64,000 nt of DNA from Chromera velia (lineage: Eukaryota > Sar > Chromeraceae), in NCBI GenBank assembly GCA_018398765.1, contig JAHBMJ010001095.1, forward strand, positions 32,758-96,757, read 5' to 3'. The position numbers and the translations under genes are program-made. Under the pieces are notes generated by a model that was given only the letters and a program-made list of their open reading frames with translations, had not been told where the DNA came from and did no database searches. This document shows, one piece after another, positions 53,933 to 64,000 of this stretch (position 1 is the stretch's first letter; each line of letters starts with the position of its first letter).

Positions 53933-54100
53933 TGCCGTGTAAAGCAAATTTTGGTAAAGTATAGGCAAGGACGGGGCTGGCACTATAAAGTAGCTTGGCA
54001 TGGGTGACAGACTACGTCTCATGAATCAGCATCATTCATGTGTAAACATGCTGCTCCGGAAGTAGAAAAGTTTGAAAAGAAGCATCCTGGTTTGAATTAA
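53933..54100 (+). pseudogene. chromodomain relic of an LTR retrotransposon
   Basis: The plus strand encodes VKQILVKYRQGRGWHYKVAWHG, a typical chromodomain beta-sheet pattern, then a TGA at 54003-54005, then in the same frame a segment ending APEVEKFEKKHPGLN and TAA, like the C-terminal helix of a chromodomain. Such domains close the integrase of Ty3/gypsy chromoviral elements. The stop and the lack of integrase sequence upstream show it is a dead fragment. Confidence 0.5.
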
Positions 54101-54176
54101 GTATAAATTAAAGTGAACTGCTGGTATAAAGAACCAAACTGCCTCGATCGTGCGTTGCCGCCGAACGCTAGACGCC

Positions 54177-56351
54177 TATTTATAGGCCGATGGCTTTTCT
54201 TGTCACTGGGCTTTCATCTTCGCTGACTCTCCCTCTGGCAGGGAATCTGCACAAGAAAGTGCTCCCCCTTTCCCTCTTTCACAGCCAGCCCCACCCGTTT
54301 TTAACTCTTCTTTGCACCCTAGCGTTTTTTCGCAACTGCATACCCACTCTCATCAAGTTCCCTCTGGCATTCACTCTCCCCCTTTGCCCCAACCAATCCC
54401 TCCGTCTCGCCCTTATTTTTGCATAGAAGAAATAAGGAAAGTCCTCCGGTCCACAAAAGAAGAAAAGGCTGCAGGGTTCTCCGGACTCGCCCCCAACCAC
54501 CTCTCCCTCTGCTTTCAATATTCGCCTCTTTCTCGTGCTTTGTTATTTATCCATTTGAACTTAATTCACTTGACATCCGCTTGGCGAGATGAATGGAATG
54601 TAATTAAAATCTGTCCGGTTCCAAAGGGGCCTCCTTCCCCCGACCCTGGTGAATGGCGTCCGATTCATGTTGTCTCACTCTTACCAAAACTCTTTTCTTC
54701 ACTCCTCTCTGCCCGTCTTACATCGCAAGTGAAGATTAACCATAGGCAGTTGGGTTTTCAGCAAGGGGTAGGAATAGGAGAAGCCATTAGAGCACTTACT
54801 GCGCTGATACAAAAGGTAAAGAAACGAAAGAAACCCTTGTTAGCATGCTTTGTAGACTTTAGCAAAGCCTTTGACTCCCTGCCCAGGGATGTTTTGTTTG
54901 AAATTTTACTGAAGCAAGGGGTGAGTGCAGTCGACATCAAAATGATTCGGGCAATATATACAAATGTGTACGAAAGCATCACTGGCAGCCCTTTTATGTT
55001 CAAGGAAGAGAAAGGGGTGAAACAAGGGGATCCTCTCTCCCCTCTTCTTTTCTTGATTTTTATCAATGATCTGCATGAAAGAGTGAAGGCTTCCGGTCGT
55101 GCAGAGGTTCTACTCGGTGGGGTTAAGTGCGATAGCCTTGGTTATGCCGATGACCTTATCCTCGTTGCTGAGAGCGTGTATGACCTGCAGGTCAGCTTGA
55201 ATGAATTGAATTCTTTCTATGAAGAGAGGGGGCTCACTGTTAATTTAAAAAAGACGAAAATCATGCGTCTGTCCGACTCTTACCCTGCAATTGAAGGCAG
55301 GCTTATGTTTGGGGGAAAAGAAGTCGAGGGAGTGGGGTCGTATAAGTATCTGAGTGTTCTTTTCTTCGAAGGGGGAGACTTAAAGGAGGTAATAGAAGAG
55401 AGGCTTAGTATAGCGAATAGACGGATGGGTCATGCAAAGAGCGTAGCACTCTCTTTAGGTCGCCTGCCCCCTGCAGCAAAAATTTTATGTTTATGCGCTT
55501 TCTGGTTGCCTGTTGCTCTATATGCGTTTGACTGTCTGCCTGTCCGTAAGTCAGACATGGATGCATTAGATGTCCTTCAATTACGCTTTGTCCATTGGGC
55601 TTTGAATCTGTCTCTCTCCTCTTTCTGTGTACCTACTTTGTGTGCTGTCGGTCTACTTCCTGCACGTGTGCATATGTCGATAAGACTTGCTGGGTATTTG
55701 ACTAACTTAAAACATATTGTCCTCAAGATGCCCGCGGGTGCCTGGTCGGCTTTAATGAATGGTGATTATCCTTTCTCTATGATGCACGCACAAAAATTGA
55801 TTGGGTCGACCGGATTAGAAGAATTTGTGACTGTCAATCCAACTATCAGAAGAAGAAAGAAAGCCACCAAGGTTGGCCGTCTCCTTCTCTTAAGAGCAGT
55901 GATCAACCGGGAAGTTGATGAATGGATTGATGGTTGTCTAGAAAGGGCCACTTCACGGGGGGCGGTTTTGCAGTTTGGCAGAGGCGTCAGACCGAATGTG
56001 TTCCAAACGTCTTATCCTACTGCCCAACGTTTGTCTCTCCTCTTCTTTTCCTCTACTTTTCTTTCATCCCCTTCGTCCCCCCGTTTCGTTTCCCTCCCTC
56101 GCGCTGCAATCTGGTCCTCAGGCCCTTTTTCAGCCTTGCTGTATATGTTGCTTGGTGGTCGCCTCCATGCACCGTACAGAGGGCCGGAAGACGCGGTTTG
56201 CCCTGCATGCAGGGGCAAAGCAGACGATCTACTGCACCGACTGTCAGTGATTGAATACACAGAAACAAGAGCAGATCGAGAGGCTCTGAATACAATTGTA
56301 ACCGAAATTGAAGCCAAATTAGACAAAGCCCAAGAAAGAGAGAGAAAGTAG
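54177..56351 (+). CDS. LINE reverse transcriptase (partial ORF2)
   Basis: One uninterrupted frame of about 724 codons to TAG 56349-56351, with no obvious initiator ATG. RT motifs follow in order: a KAAGFSG-type fingers motif, WRPIHVVSLLPKLF, FVDFSKAFDSLPR (motif A, Asp metal ligands), GVKQGDPLSPLLFLIFINDL (motif B), GYADDLILV (motif C, catalytic YADD at 55143-55154), and NLKKTKIM (motif D). The C-terminal part has a CPAC-x-GKADDLLHRL zinc-knuckle remnant. The enzyme would reverse transcribe element RNA at a nicked target. All catalytic residues are present although the N-terminal endonuclease is missing. Confidence 0.85.
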
Positions 56352-56850
56352 TTGCTATCAAAAGACTCCATCCCTCTAAAACACGCCACGCAAAGCGAAT
56401 TGTTAGCACGAATGAAAGTCACCCTGGTACTCAGACACTCACCCATACCGGCCCTGCGACTCTTGCGAAACATCTGTCTGTGCCCTCTATCGTAAGACCT
56501 GCGATTCAATGCATGTGATGGTTACTTACCTCTCTTCCCGTCTCACCTTTTGAATGTTCTCTTTCCATTTCCCAAGTATATCTCCTGTCCCCCCTCTCCA
56601 CCGGTCTTCCTGTCTGCCTCTACTGCCTAAGAGTCTCTGTTGCAGTTGTTGCACTCCTCCCACAGAAGGGAAACGACATCAGCAATTTAGAAAGTATCTT
56701 CTAGATGCAGGGTGTTTAGAGTTACAAGAATGAAGCCCCCTCCCGTTGTATGATGCAGGTCTGGCAAAAGGGTAATAAAGCATTATCCTAGACTCATGCA
56801 CTGCATGATGGTCTATAGACCGATTAATAATAATAACGATGATGATGATA
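54177..56850 (+). mobile_element. 5'-truncated non-LTR retrotransposon (LINE)
   Basis: The element consists of an open RT frame, about 500 bp of 3' untranslated sequence and a TAATAA/GATGAT microsatellite tail (56824-56850) of the kind that ends many LINEs. The endonuclease domain normally found upstream of the RT is absent, and the frame starts abruptly after TAG at 54174-54176 next to DNA also seen near 9910. These facts suggest truncated target-primed insertion. Confidence 0.6.
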
Positions 56851-57197
56851 TGTTTATAGATGTCAACATTGCCAAGACACTAGTAAGTTTCCCTGGAAAC
56901 CCCACGTTTACTTACGTCACACTGATGTGGCGGCGGTTACACATTTTATTTAAATTAATTGTCAGGGTCAGAGACAGGAGACGGCCCGTATGGAGGCTAA
57001 TATCCTCCCAACATAAATCCTAATCATATACAAAAACGTACTATAATTAAATCAATTAATATCTATAGAATCCTAGGCGTCGGCTAAAGATACACCAATT
57101 CTGTAGGGTTACACAATCACTTTTTTCAAAATATTTTATTTTAGATACATACATTGTTTTGTTTAATACACGTTTTAATAGAATTTTGATAAATAAA

Positions 57198-57340
57198 TTA
57201 GTACACACTTTAGTGTGCATTAATTCAGACTATCACTTTGAGGAATGCATTAAGTACACACTTTAGTGTGCATTAATTCAAACCATCACTTTTAGGAATG
57301 CATTATTACACACTTTAGTGTATGTTAATTCTAGGTTTCA
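57198..57340. repeat. three-copy tandem repeat of about 50 bp
   Basis: Units begin TACACACTTTAGTGTGCAT or a close variant (57202, 57255, 57304) and include AATTCA and GGAATGCATTA. The core ACACTTTAGTGT is an imperfect palindrome; related TTACACATAAAAGTGTATAA-like words recur near 57530-57600. Confidence 0.75.
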
Positions 57341-57368
57341 TCTTAGTCTTCTTTTTCTTCTTCCTCAG

Positions 57369-57421
57369 GATGGTTTGAGGCCACTGCTTTTGGAGCAATG
57401 GTGTACGTCGTCAGCAATACG
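57369..57421 (+). other. isolated exon-like segment
   Basis: A strong pyrimidine tract ending TTCCTCAG is followed by 53 bases encoding WFEATAFGAMVYVVSNT and then a GTAAGG donor. Splice sites at both ends and protein-like content suggest an exon or its remnant, but no partner exon was found nearby. Confidence 0.25.
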
Positions 57422-57856
57422 GTAAGGAGAATTTTTGAGCATTGGAGGCAGGGGTAAAAGAGCAGACGCGGGAACACGGGGGGTGGGAGATATGGTGTTA
57501 AAAAATTTATCTAGAATTATTGCACACTAATTGTTATACACTTTTATGTGTAATAAAGGGGAGGTTAGGGGTAATTGTTATACATTTAACTTTGTGTAAC
57601 ACTACAGAATTGGTATAGCTAAAGAAAAAAAAAAAGATCACCCAAATTAAACCCTTCACTTTTTCTTGACGAAGTCAACCGCACATAGGTGAGTCTAGCA
57701 GTGGACTCGGAGGCATACCGAGCGGGCGTGGTCCACGCAAACTTTTTCAATTAAGGAGCCGATCATCAGGGAGGAAGGGGAGGTATAGGAATGTCCGGCG
57801 CTAAGGGGGGACTTCCAAATCCGGGGAGCCTACGCTCCACAGAGGCTGGCAATTTT

Positions 57857-58187
57857 TGATACCACGGTAATAAACCCACACGCCGCTTTGAGGGAGAAGG
57901 TGACCTGGAATCAAGCCCTCAAAGTAGCAGTAGAAGAAAAGAAGAGAAAACATGGGCAGGCAAGTATGGACAGAGGGTATGACTTCACTCCATTCATGAG
58001 TGTGGTCAACGGCACGATGGAGGGGGGGGCAAGGATGCTCTTGAAGAGGTTGGCCGAGTGATTGAGTAAGAAATGGGGGCAACATATGAGCAAGACATGC
58101 GGCCAGATCCAAGCCTGATTGCAGATTGCCCACCTGAAAGCGGCAAGCGCGTGCATTCGGGAGATCAGAGGAGTGCAGGGGGAGGGT
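57857..58187 (+). pseudogene. relic of retroelement ORF C-terminal region (copy B)
   Basis: The plus strand reads [15 protein letters not shown], then a Lys-rich helix, [13 protein letters not shown] and [12 protein letters not shown] before a TGA, and after two stops LQIAHLKAASACIREIRG. It matches the relic at 9413-9830 over two boxes. Three stops show it is dead. The arrangement resembles the C-terminal tail of LINE polyproteins in which a D-(V/T)-T-V-x-x-P box precedes a G-(F/Y)-x-F-x-P-(F/L) box; this is from memory. Confidence 0.55.
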
Positions 58188-59231
58188 TAGGAGGAAGGAG
58201 GAATAGGCAGTGCGCTGGTTATGACAGAAGGATAAGAAGTACTTAGTAAATCCCAAAGTCAGAAAGAGGAGAGTTAAGTTTAAGATCACACGAGCGAGAG
58301 AGCTAGCAGCGAGAACAGTAAATAGGACAGAAGGAAAAGGTGGAAGAAGAACAGGCTAGACGCTAGAAACAAACTTTGAGTTAATGCCCCCCCCCTTTAA
58401 ATTACTTTTTTTTCTTGTTTTTTTTTCTTTTTCAGTTAAACAACATATTATCATAGCTTTTTGTCTGATTCTGCCTTCACTGCGCAGACAGTCTTTTTCT
58501 CTTCACCTCTCTGTCTTCAGCATTTGACTGACAAGGGGAATAAGACCAACACACCACTTATAATGTAGAAGCTCAAGAAACCACTCTCATGCATATACGC
58601 ATTCGATCCCCGGTCAATTTTTAGACATTGACATCAGGCATCGCGTGCGTCCATATACTGATCGCTGCTTGAATTTTTTGTATGCCAACGCGCGCACAGA
58701 TTATTTTTGCTATGATGCCTATATAGCTGGTGAAGATAGGTGCCTTAAACCACTCATTGTTTGTGTTAGTGACAAAACAATCACAAACGAAATGCAAACA
58801 TCACAAGGTATGCACAATTGAATCAGCAGCAAGCAGTGCAACCGACATGCATTAAAACGATCAATTTATACAAACACCAACAACCATAAACAACATCAAG
58901 CCCAACGCAATCAGAAATGAAAAGAAATAAAAGGGTGACGCCAACAACTTTCTTTGATGTAGTGTGGGACAACATGCGCGATTTTTTGTTGTTTAAGTGT
59001 TACACAACCTCTATTGAAGTATTGTTCATGTGTTGCATAACTGTTGTTATATATTAAGTTAGTTAGTTAGTTAGAGGATGCCTAACCTCAGTTGGAGCGC
59101 TAAGCTCCCGGGCGGCACATACATGTATGGTTGTTGTTTGTTAAGTCGCCGGTGGAGTTGATCAGTTAATCACTTTCTAAAATAGGGAGATAGACATTAA
59201 AAAGATAAACCGGATGCGAGCGTAGAAGCGA
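58188..59231. other. AT-rich stretch, no gene seen
   Basis: Poly-T near 58405-58435, a (TTAG)n run at 59058-59074, and otherwise unremarkable AT-rich DNA. Confidence 0.5.
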
Positions 59232-59897
59232 TCAAATGACATTACAGATGAAGAGTTCAGATGTATATGCACCGGGGAGTAGACAGTTACAATCATTTGA
59301 ATTAATGGATTCCAGCTCAGCCAGGCAGTGCAGGAATTCTCTTTCATCCAGCCACTTGGCACATGAAGAAAGTCTATGCATGAAGTCATCAACACACCGA
59401 ATACAAGAATCATGTACACAGAGTTTGTGGTCGCTACATTCAACAGACAGAGCACTGCTTTCGCCTTGAGGGTTAAATGAGAGCAGACGTAAGAAACCGA
59501 ACAGAGAGCCGTCGGTTACTGTGAGAGCAGATCGAGGGAGGGCAGAAAAAGAGTAAAGACCAGAGGTGGATTTGTTGCGAAGAAGAAACACAAACATGCG
59601 ATGAGAGGAGGGAAAAGCTTGTTGAAGGGGGGTAAGCTTGACAAGAGGAGGGAAATGTGAAGAAGCGATAGCCCCCGCCCGCCGCGTGCAGACCTTTTCC
59701 ACAACTGTATGTCTAGCTCTGCCCTTAAAGAAGAGAGAGCCGGTGCCTTGAACTCTCCATCGGTGCTGCCCGCTGGTGCCAGGGTGTTGCGGCACTCCCA
59801 TCCCCAACGAAAAAACAAAATCTAGACCAGCCCAACGAAGCAGCCACAAGGAGGCTCTCGAATTAAAACTTTGGACAAGTGTTTCTCTTCCAGGCAC
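59232..59897 (-). CDS. hypothetical protein, 221 codons, uncertain
   Basis: A single open frame on the minus strand encodes a mildly hydrophobic, Ser- and Cys-containing sequence with a cysteine-rich C-terminal part (CSDHKLCVHDSCIRCVDD). No family is recognised. It lies between retroelement relics and a long inverted repeat, so it may belong to a transposable element or be a chance frame in medium-GC DNA. No splice evidence. Confidence 0.3.
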   Translation of the reverse strand: MPGRETLVQSFNSRASLWLLRWAGLDFVFSLGMGVPQHPGTSGQHRWRVQGTGSLFFKGRARHTVVEKVCTRRAGAIASSHFPPLVKLTPLQQAFPSSHRMFVFLLRNKSTSGLYSFSALPRSALTVTDGSLFGFLRLLSFNPQGESSALSVECSDHKLCVHDSCIRCVDDFMHRLSSCAKWLDEREFLHCLAELESINSNDCNCLLPGAYTSELFICNVI

Positions 59898-59942
59898 GCA
59901 GCATTACAGCGGGAACGGTGTGTATGGTTTGCGAAAGCGAGT

Positions 59943-60237
59943 GATGATACACCCGTCCTACCATCCGAGGCACTAACCAAAGAGGCCCCAGGAAATAGTG
60001 AATCGTGCATAAAGACCGACCACGCCAAGTACGATATCCAGACTGAATATTTGGGTGAATATTCGAAGACCAAGTGAAACGGCTCCAGAAAGGTTGATCG
60101 AGAAGTAAATCAGATTTCATCTAGCTTTCATGATTCTTCTTCTTCTCTTTCTTTCCAGAGGAAAACCGAACTTCTGACTGACTGACTGACTTAGATTAAT
60201 AGATTCGTCGATTAATTGATAGGAGCTTTCCTCGGGA
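59943..60237 (+). repeat. long inverted repeat, left arm
   Basis: About 295 bases almost exactly complementary to 60785-61080, with around ten differences. Its first 117 bases recur in direct orientation at 60241-60357. Confidence 0.9.
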
Positions 60238-60240
60238 ACT

Positions 60241-60357
60241 GACGATACACCCGTCCTACCATCCGAGGCACCAACCAAAGAGGCCCCAGGAAATAGTGAA
60301 TCACGCATAAAGACCGACCGCGCCAAGTACGATATCCAGACTGAATATTTGGGTAAA
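60241..60357 (+). repeat. third, partial copy of the repeat arm
   Basis: Direct copy of 59943-60060 (GATACACCCGTCCTACC to GAATATTTGGGTAAAT), inside the loop of the inverted repeat. Confidence 0.9.
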
Positions 60358-60385
60358 TGAAGTTAGGTAGTGGGTCACCCCACAA

Positions 60386-60434
60386 CCTGTTGGCTAGTAG
60401 ATAAGACACTTACCAGGTGCAATCCCGGGCAGGA
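60386..60434 (+). other. tRNA-like fragment (possible SINE head)
   Basis: CCTGTTGGCTAGTAGATAAG resembles a tRNA acceptor plus box A, and GGTGCAATCCCGGGCAGG resembles box B and the 3' acceptor. The anticodon arm is too short, so it cannot be a functional tRNA. It lies in the loop of the inverted repeat. Confidence 0.3.
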
Positions 60435-60784
60435 CGAAGCATTGCGTCAGTCAATCAGTCAGTCAAAAGTCAGTCAGAAGTCAGTCAGTCTATTCACAGA
60501 CATTCTATTGGTACTACGGAAAAGAAGTGTCAGCTGGAAGTCATTCGGCTAGCTTGAAAATCAATAGATCCATCAAGTCTCTTCAGATATTACAGACGTT
60601 TCAGATGCTTTTGTAGTCGATTTGCAGCAGCACGCGTAGCCGTGGCCCCTGGACTCCATCAATACCGGAATGCCGTGGCCTTTGGAGTTCCTCTATCGCA
60701 GAGTCACAGAAATCTACAGCCCGGGACCCTGGTCACCATTGAAGAGGCTTACCTACCTAAGTCAAGTAAGTTCCTCCTCGTGAT

Positions 60785-61080
60785 CTCCCGAGGAAAGCTC
60801 CTATCAATTAATCGACGAATCTATCAATCTAAGTCAGTCAGTCAGTCAGAAGTTCGGTTTTCCTCTGGAAAGAAAGAGAAGAAGAAGAATCATGAAAGCT
60901 AGATAAAATCTGATTTACTTCTCGATCAACCTTTTTGGAGCCGTTTCACTTGGTCTTCGAATATTCACCTAAATATTCAGTCTGGATATCGTACTTGGCG
61001 CGGTTGGTCTTTATGCGCGATTTACTATTTCCTGGGGCCTCTTTGGTTGGTGCCTCGGATGGTAGGACGGGTGTATCGTC
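60785..61080 (-). repeat. long inverted repeat, right arm
   Basis: Inverse complement of 59943-60237, about 96 percent identical by eye. The loop between the arms is about 547 bases. Confidence 0.9.
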
Positions 61081-61529
61081 AGCGAGCACCACCAGCAGGC
61101 CACTCTAATTAAGTGTTGTTTAAGGTAAAAAAGAAAGGGAAAAAAAAAAATCTTCTCCGATCGCTTATTTTTTTTCTTTAGCCGACGCCTATAGATAGAA
61201 TTTTATGTTTGCAAAAATATGTTTTACAAGGCAAAATAATGTCATTATACCAATTAAAATTTATAAATCACATTATTTTTTACTAATTTAATCTTTATAT
61301 AATTTGTAGATTTATTTCATTGGATTTTCTAGTGAGTTTTACAATAGGTTTTGCAAAAGAATTTCCCTTCCAAAAGAAATGCTTCTACCTGGGCTTCTAC
61401 AAAACAAATTGATCGATGAATTATTTTCTATCTTTACTTCCGTTCAAAGCATGCATGCATGCATGCTTTTTGTTGATATGAGGGGATGCGAATCACGCTA
61501 AGTCACGCAACTAATGTCCTCGATCGACA

Positions 61530-62190
61530 ATTTCAGTTAGCATGCACACAGACATGGGGCCGATGATGTGGGAAGCATCGTCCTTTCTTCCTTCGTTGTT
61601 CTCTTTGATTCGCACTCGTTTCATTGTCAACAGAGAAAACCTTCTTCATGACGAAATCAAATGACACGATGTCACTTTAATAGCATGCACACGCAAATGC
61701 GGGAAGCTCTTTCTTTCTTGCTTGCTTGCTTGAAGTTCTTTCGATTCGCGCTTTCTTCATTGCCAATCCAGCAAACCTTCTTCATGAAGAAGTCAAGCAT
61801 GAAGAAGTCAAGTGACACAATGTCAGTCAGCATGCAACTGTATAGCCAAATTGGAGAGAGTTCGTGTTGACATGTGTTAATGGATCAATGCGCTAGGTCA
61901 ACAAACCAACATTGCATGTCATGCCCCGTGGTTGGCCAGAGCCTAAGTAGTGGCTCACCGGCTTTAACAGCCTCAATTCAAAATTCATTCACACATATGC
62001 GGGAAGCCCCTTCTTTCTTTCTTGTACGAAATGAAGTGACACAATGCCATTCAGCATGCACACACATTTGCGGGAGGCCCCTTCTTTCTTTCTTGTTTTG
62101 ATGCGCACTCTCGTCATTGCCAATCCAGCAAACCTTCTTCAAGCTAGTCTTCAAGACGAAACCAATTGCAACAATTTCAGTCAGCATGCA
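61530..62190 (+). repeat. degenerate ~130-bp tandem repeats
   Basis: Blocks with TCAGTCAGCATGCACAC, ATGCGGGAAGC, TTTCTTTCTTG, CATTGCCAATCCAGCAAACC and CTTCTTCAAG recur at about 61540, 61665, 61820-61990, 62040 and 62130, in the same order and orientation with indels. Confidence 0.75.
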
Positions 62191-62524
62191 GCCCCTTCCT
62201 TCCTTCTTCTGTGGATCTGTCCTCTGCTTTTCATTAATTCTGTTTGCTACAGAGAGGCCCCATTCCTCTAGCTTCCATTTCTGGGACTCTTGCATGCCCT
62301 TTTGTTACAGAGTCAACGGATGGGTCTTTTCTCTTCACGTATGTATTGATGAGCGATAGCGCCACCAAGCCTTCGGGTCGGACGGAAGAACGGAAGCACA
62401 CGACCAAGAGAGAGACACGCAACGAACGACAAGATCCCTCGCACATGCATACGCATACAGACACACACATATACATAGACGAAGGGTGCAAACCCATGAA
62501 AAAACCAGACGCGCAACGAGCGGA

Positions 62525-62716
62525 CCCCCCCCCCCCCNNNNNNNNNNNNNNNNNNNNNNNNNNNNNNNNNNNNNNNNNNNNNNNNNNNNNNNNNNNNNNN
62601 NNNNNNNNNNNNNNNNNNNNNNNNNNNNNNNNNNNNNNNNNNNNNNNNNNNNNNNNNNNNNNNNNNNNNNNNNNNNNNNNNNNNNNNNNNNNNNNNNNNN
62701 NNNNNNNNNNNNNNNN
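62525..62716. other. poly-C run and assembly gap
   Basis: Thirteen C residues (62525-62537) lead directly into 179 unknown bases (62538-62716). The gap probably marks a sequence that could not be read through. Confidence 0.95.
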
Positions 62717-63671
62717 TCGAAGGAATGAAAAAACGAATATCAAGAGACCACGCCGATGCGAACAAGAAGTTGAACCTCTTTCAAATAAGCATTGTGACAA
62801 GCACAAATACATAGTTGGAGAAGGAAAAGCAAAGTGCAAGGGTAAATGAACGGTAGGACGAGGGAAACGAAAGAGGGACAAGGGGAAATAAAGTGAGACG
62901 AGGGAGGAAAATAAATGGTAGGACGAAGAAGAAAAAGACACAAGAGCACGCAAAAACGACCTTGTCATGCAGGTTTGAGACCTTCTCTTTTTCTTTCTGT
63001 AAAAAAAGGCTGAAGCAACACATCGTGTTCTTGATGCGCCGCCACATCCATCAGGCGGCCACTCCACGCAGGTCGATCGATCGGATGTTTGCGGTGACTG
63101 TCCAAATTTGCAGCGGGGAAGAAAAAACACTACAGAATAGCAGTACAGAATAAACCGCACATTTTGGAACGCCGCTGAAGAGCGTTCTCCCACATCCACC
63201 CATTGATCGATCGATTGATCTATTGATTCTCGATGCAGCCACCATCCAGTCATCTCGAGTCAGTCACGTCATGCATAAAATGGGACCAAAGAAAGGTAGG
63301 CAGGGAACGAAAGCTAGGCAGAAAGAGGGGAAAAAACGGGGTGCGTGCGATTGCACGCCATGTACTTTTCACGATAGGCCTTTCTTTCTCCCAACGCGCT
63401 TGCAAGTGCGCGGCCCAACCTTACTTTCTCACCAAATTGTTTTATTCTCTAACGCCAACAAGAAATAAATGCTGTCTACACCCGCCTGCCCCAAAGTGAA
63501 AGGAAGAAAGAGGGGGAAAAGGACGATTAGCTCTTCTGCATCTGACTCCTGAGGCGTCACCCCTGGATTGCCGGCTCGAGTCTTCACGCAGAAGCAGCAC
63601 CTCAAGAAGAGGATTCTGCATGCAAATCGCAGGAATGAGACACAAAGGGGGTCATGTTCCTCCTTCTCTTT

Positions 63672-63735
<64 letters not shown>

Positions 63736-64000
63736 CGCGTGCGTTCAGCACATTCAAGCGTACACGCAAACATCCACAAGACTCTCGGTCATACGCGCGC
63801 ACGCACGAAAGGATGCACACTGCCGCGCAGATCAAACACGGCAAGCGGTACCGCAATCGCGCGACAGGCAGAGGGGCAGGCGCGCAGGCCCGCACACGCG
63901 CATACACGACTGTCAGATCGTCGTGTCTGGTATGAATGTGGTAGAATTTGAACACGCACACGTCACACGCCGTTCGGCATCGGAAGTCATGCAGCGCGAA
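62717..64000. other. no firm gene seen
   Basis: Medium-GC sequence with G/A-rich (62830-62945) and ATCGATCGAT (63200-63215) stretches and a (CA)n microsatellite at 63677-63734. No convincing exon could be defined. Confidence 0.4.

Larger units (their letters stand above)
56851..57856. other. AT-rich stretch without a firm gene
   Basis: Contains the three-copy ~50-bp repeat at 57198-57340 and one isolated exon-like piece at 57369-57421. No complete gene is seen. Confidence 0.5.

Noticed and set aside
61530-62190. CRISPR-like spaced repeats
   Set aside because: The repeats and their intervals are both conserved between copies, so it is a degenerate tandem array.

Overview
The window looks like nuclear DNA of a eukaryote with intron-rich genes and very abundant microsatellites (CT, CA, GA, GGCA). 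Introns are mostly GT-AG, often with donors such as GTCAGT or GTGAGT and acceptors ending in TGCAG. Gene islands of medium GC alternate with AT-rich gene-poor stretches. The gene mix (Rab6-type GTPase, leucine-rich repeat protein, a C11orf65/MFI-like protein, an RNA-dependent RNA polymerase-like protein) and the sequence texture would suit a chromerid-type alveolate alga such as Chromera. That is a guess from style, not a proven assignment.

Layout. 1-5.6 kb: no firm gene, a degenerate minisatellite. 5.67-9.04 kb (+): multi-exon membrane protein with five 46-bp tandem repeats inside the coding region. 9.4-9.8 kb: retroelement relic. 10.2-13.3 kb (-): four-exon Rab6-like gene, divergent from a four-exon SAM-dependent methyltransferase at 13.97-17.0 kb (+). 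18.3-20.0 kb (-): secreted or membrane protein of unknown function. 20.7-26.3 kb: AT-rich mosaic of segments bounded by a shared terminal inverted motif, the most unusual stretch here. 26.7-27.4 kb (+): small unknown gene. 27.4-30.8 kb (+): leucine-rich repeat protein. 32.3-32.9 kb: broken or mis-assembled reading frame. 34.96-41.98 kb (+): about ten exons encoding a probable cellular RdRP with a DFDGD active-site motif. 45.8-48.1 kb (-): three-exon 185-residue disordered protein. 49.25-53.4 kb (+): IQ-motif protein of the C11orf65/MFI type. 53.9-58.2 kb: transposon zone with a chromodomain relic, a 5'-truncated LINE with a long open RT frame, and a second LINE relic. 59.9-61.1 kb: a ~295-bp inverted repeat. 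61.5-62.2 kb: ~130-bp degenerate tandem repeats. A 179-base assembly gap lies at 62.54-62.72 kb.

The genes do not form an operon or obvious pathway. The RdRP-like gene and the long inverted repeat could both belong to small-RNA silencing, but that link is only inference. Exon boundaries below were set by eye from splice motifs, reading phase and protein continuity; none is transcript-verified.
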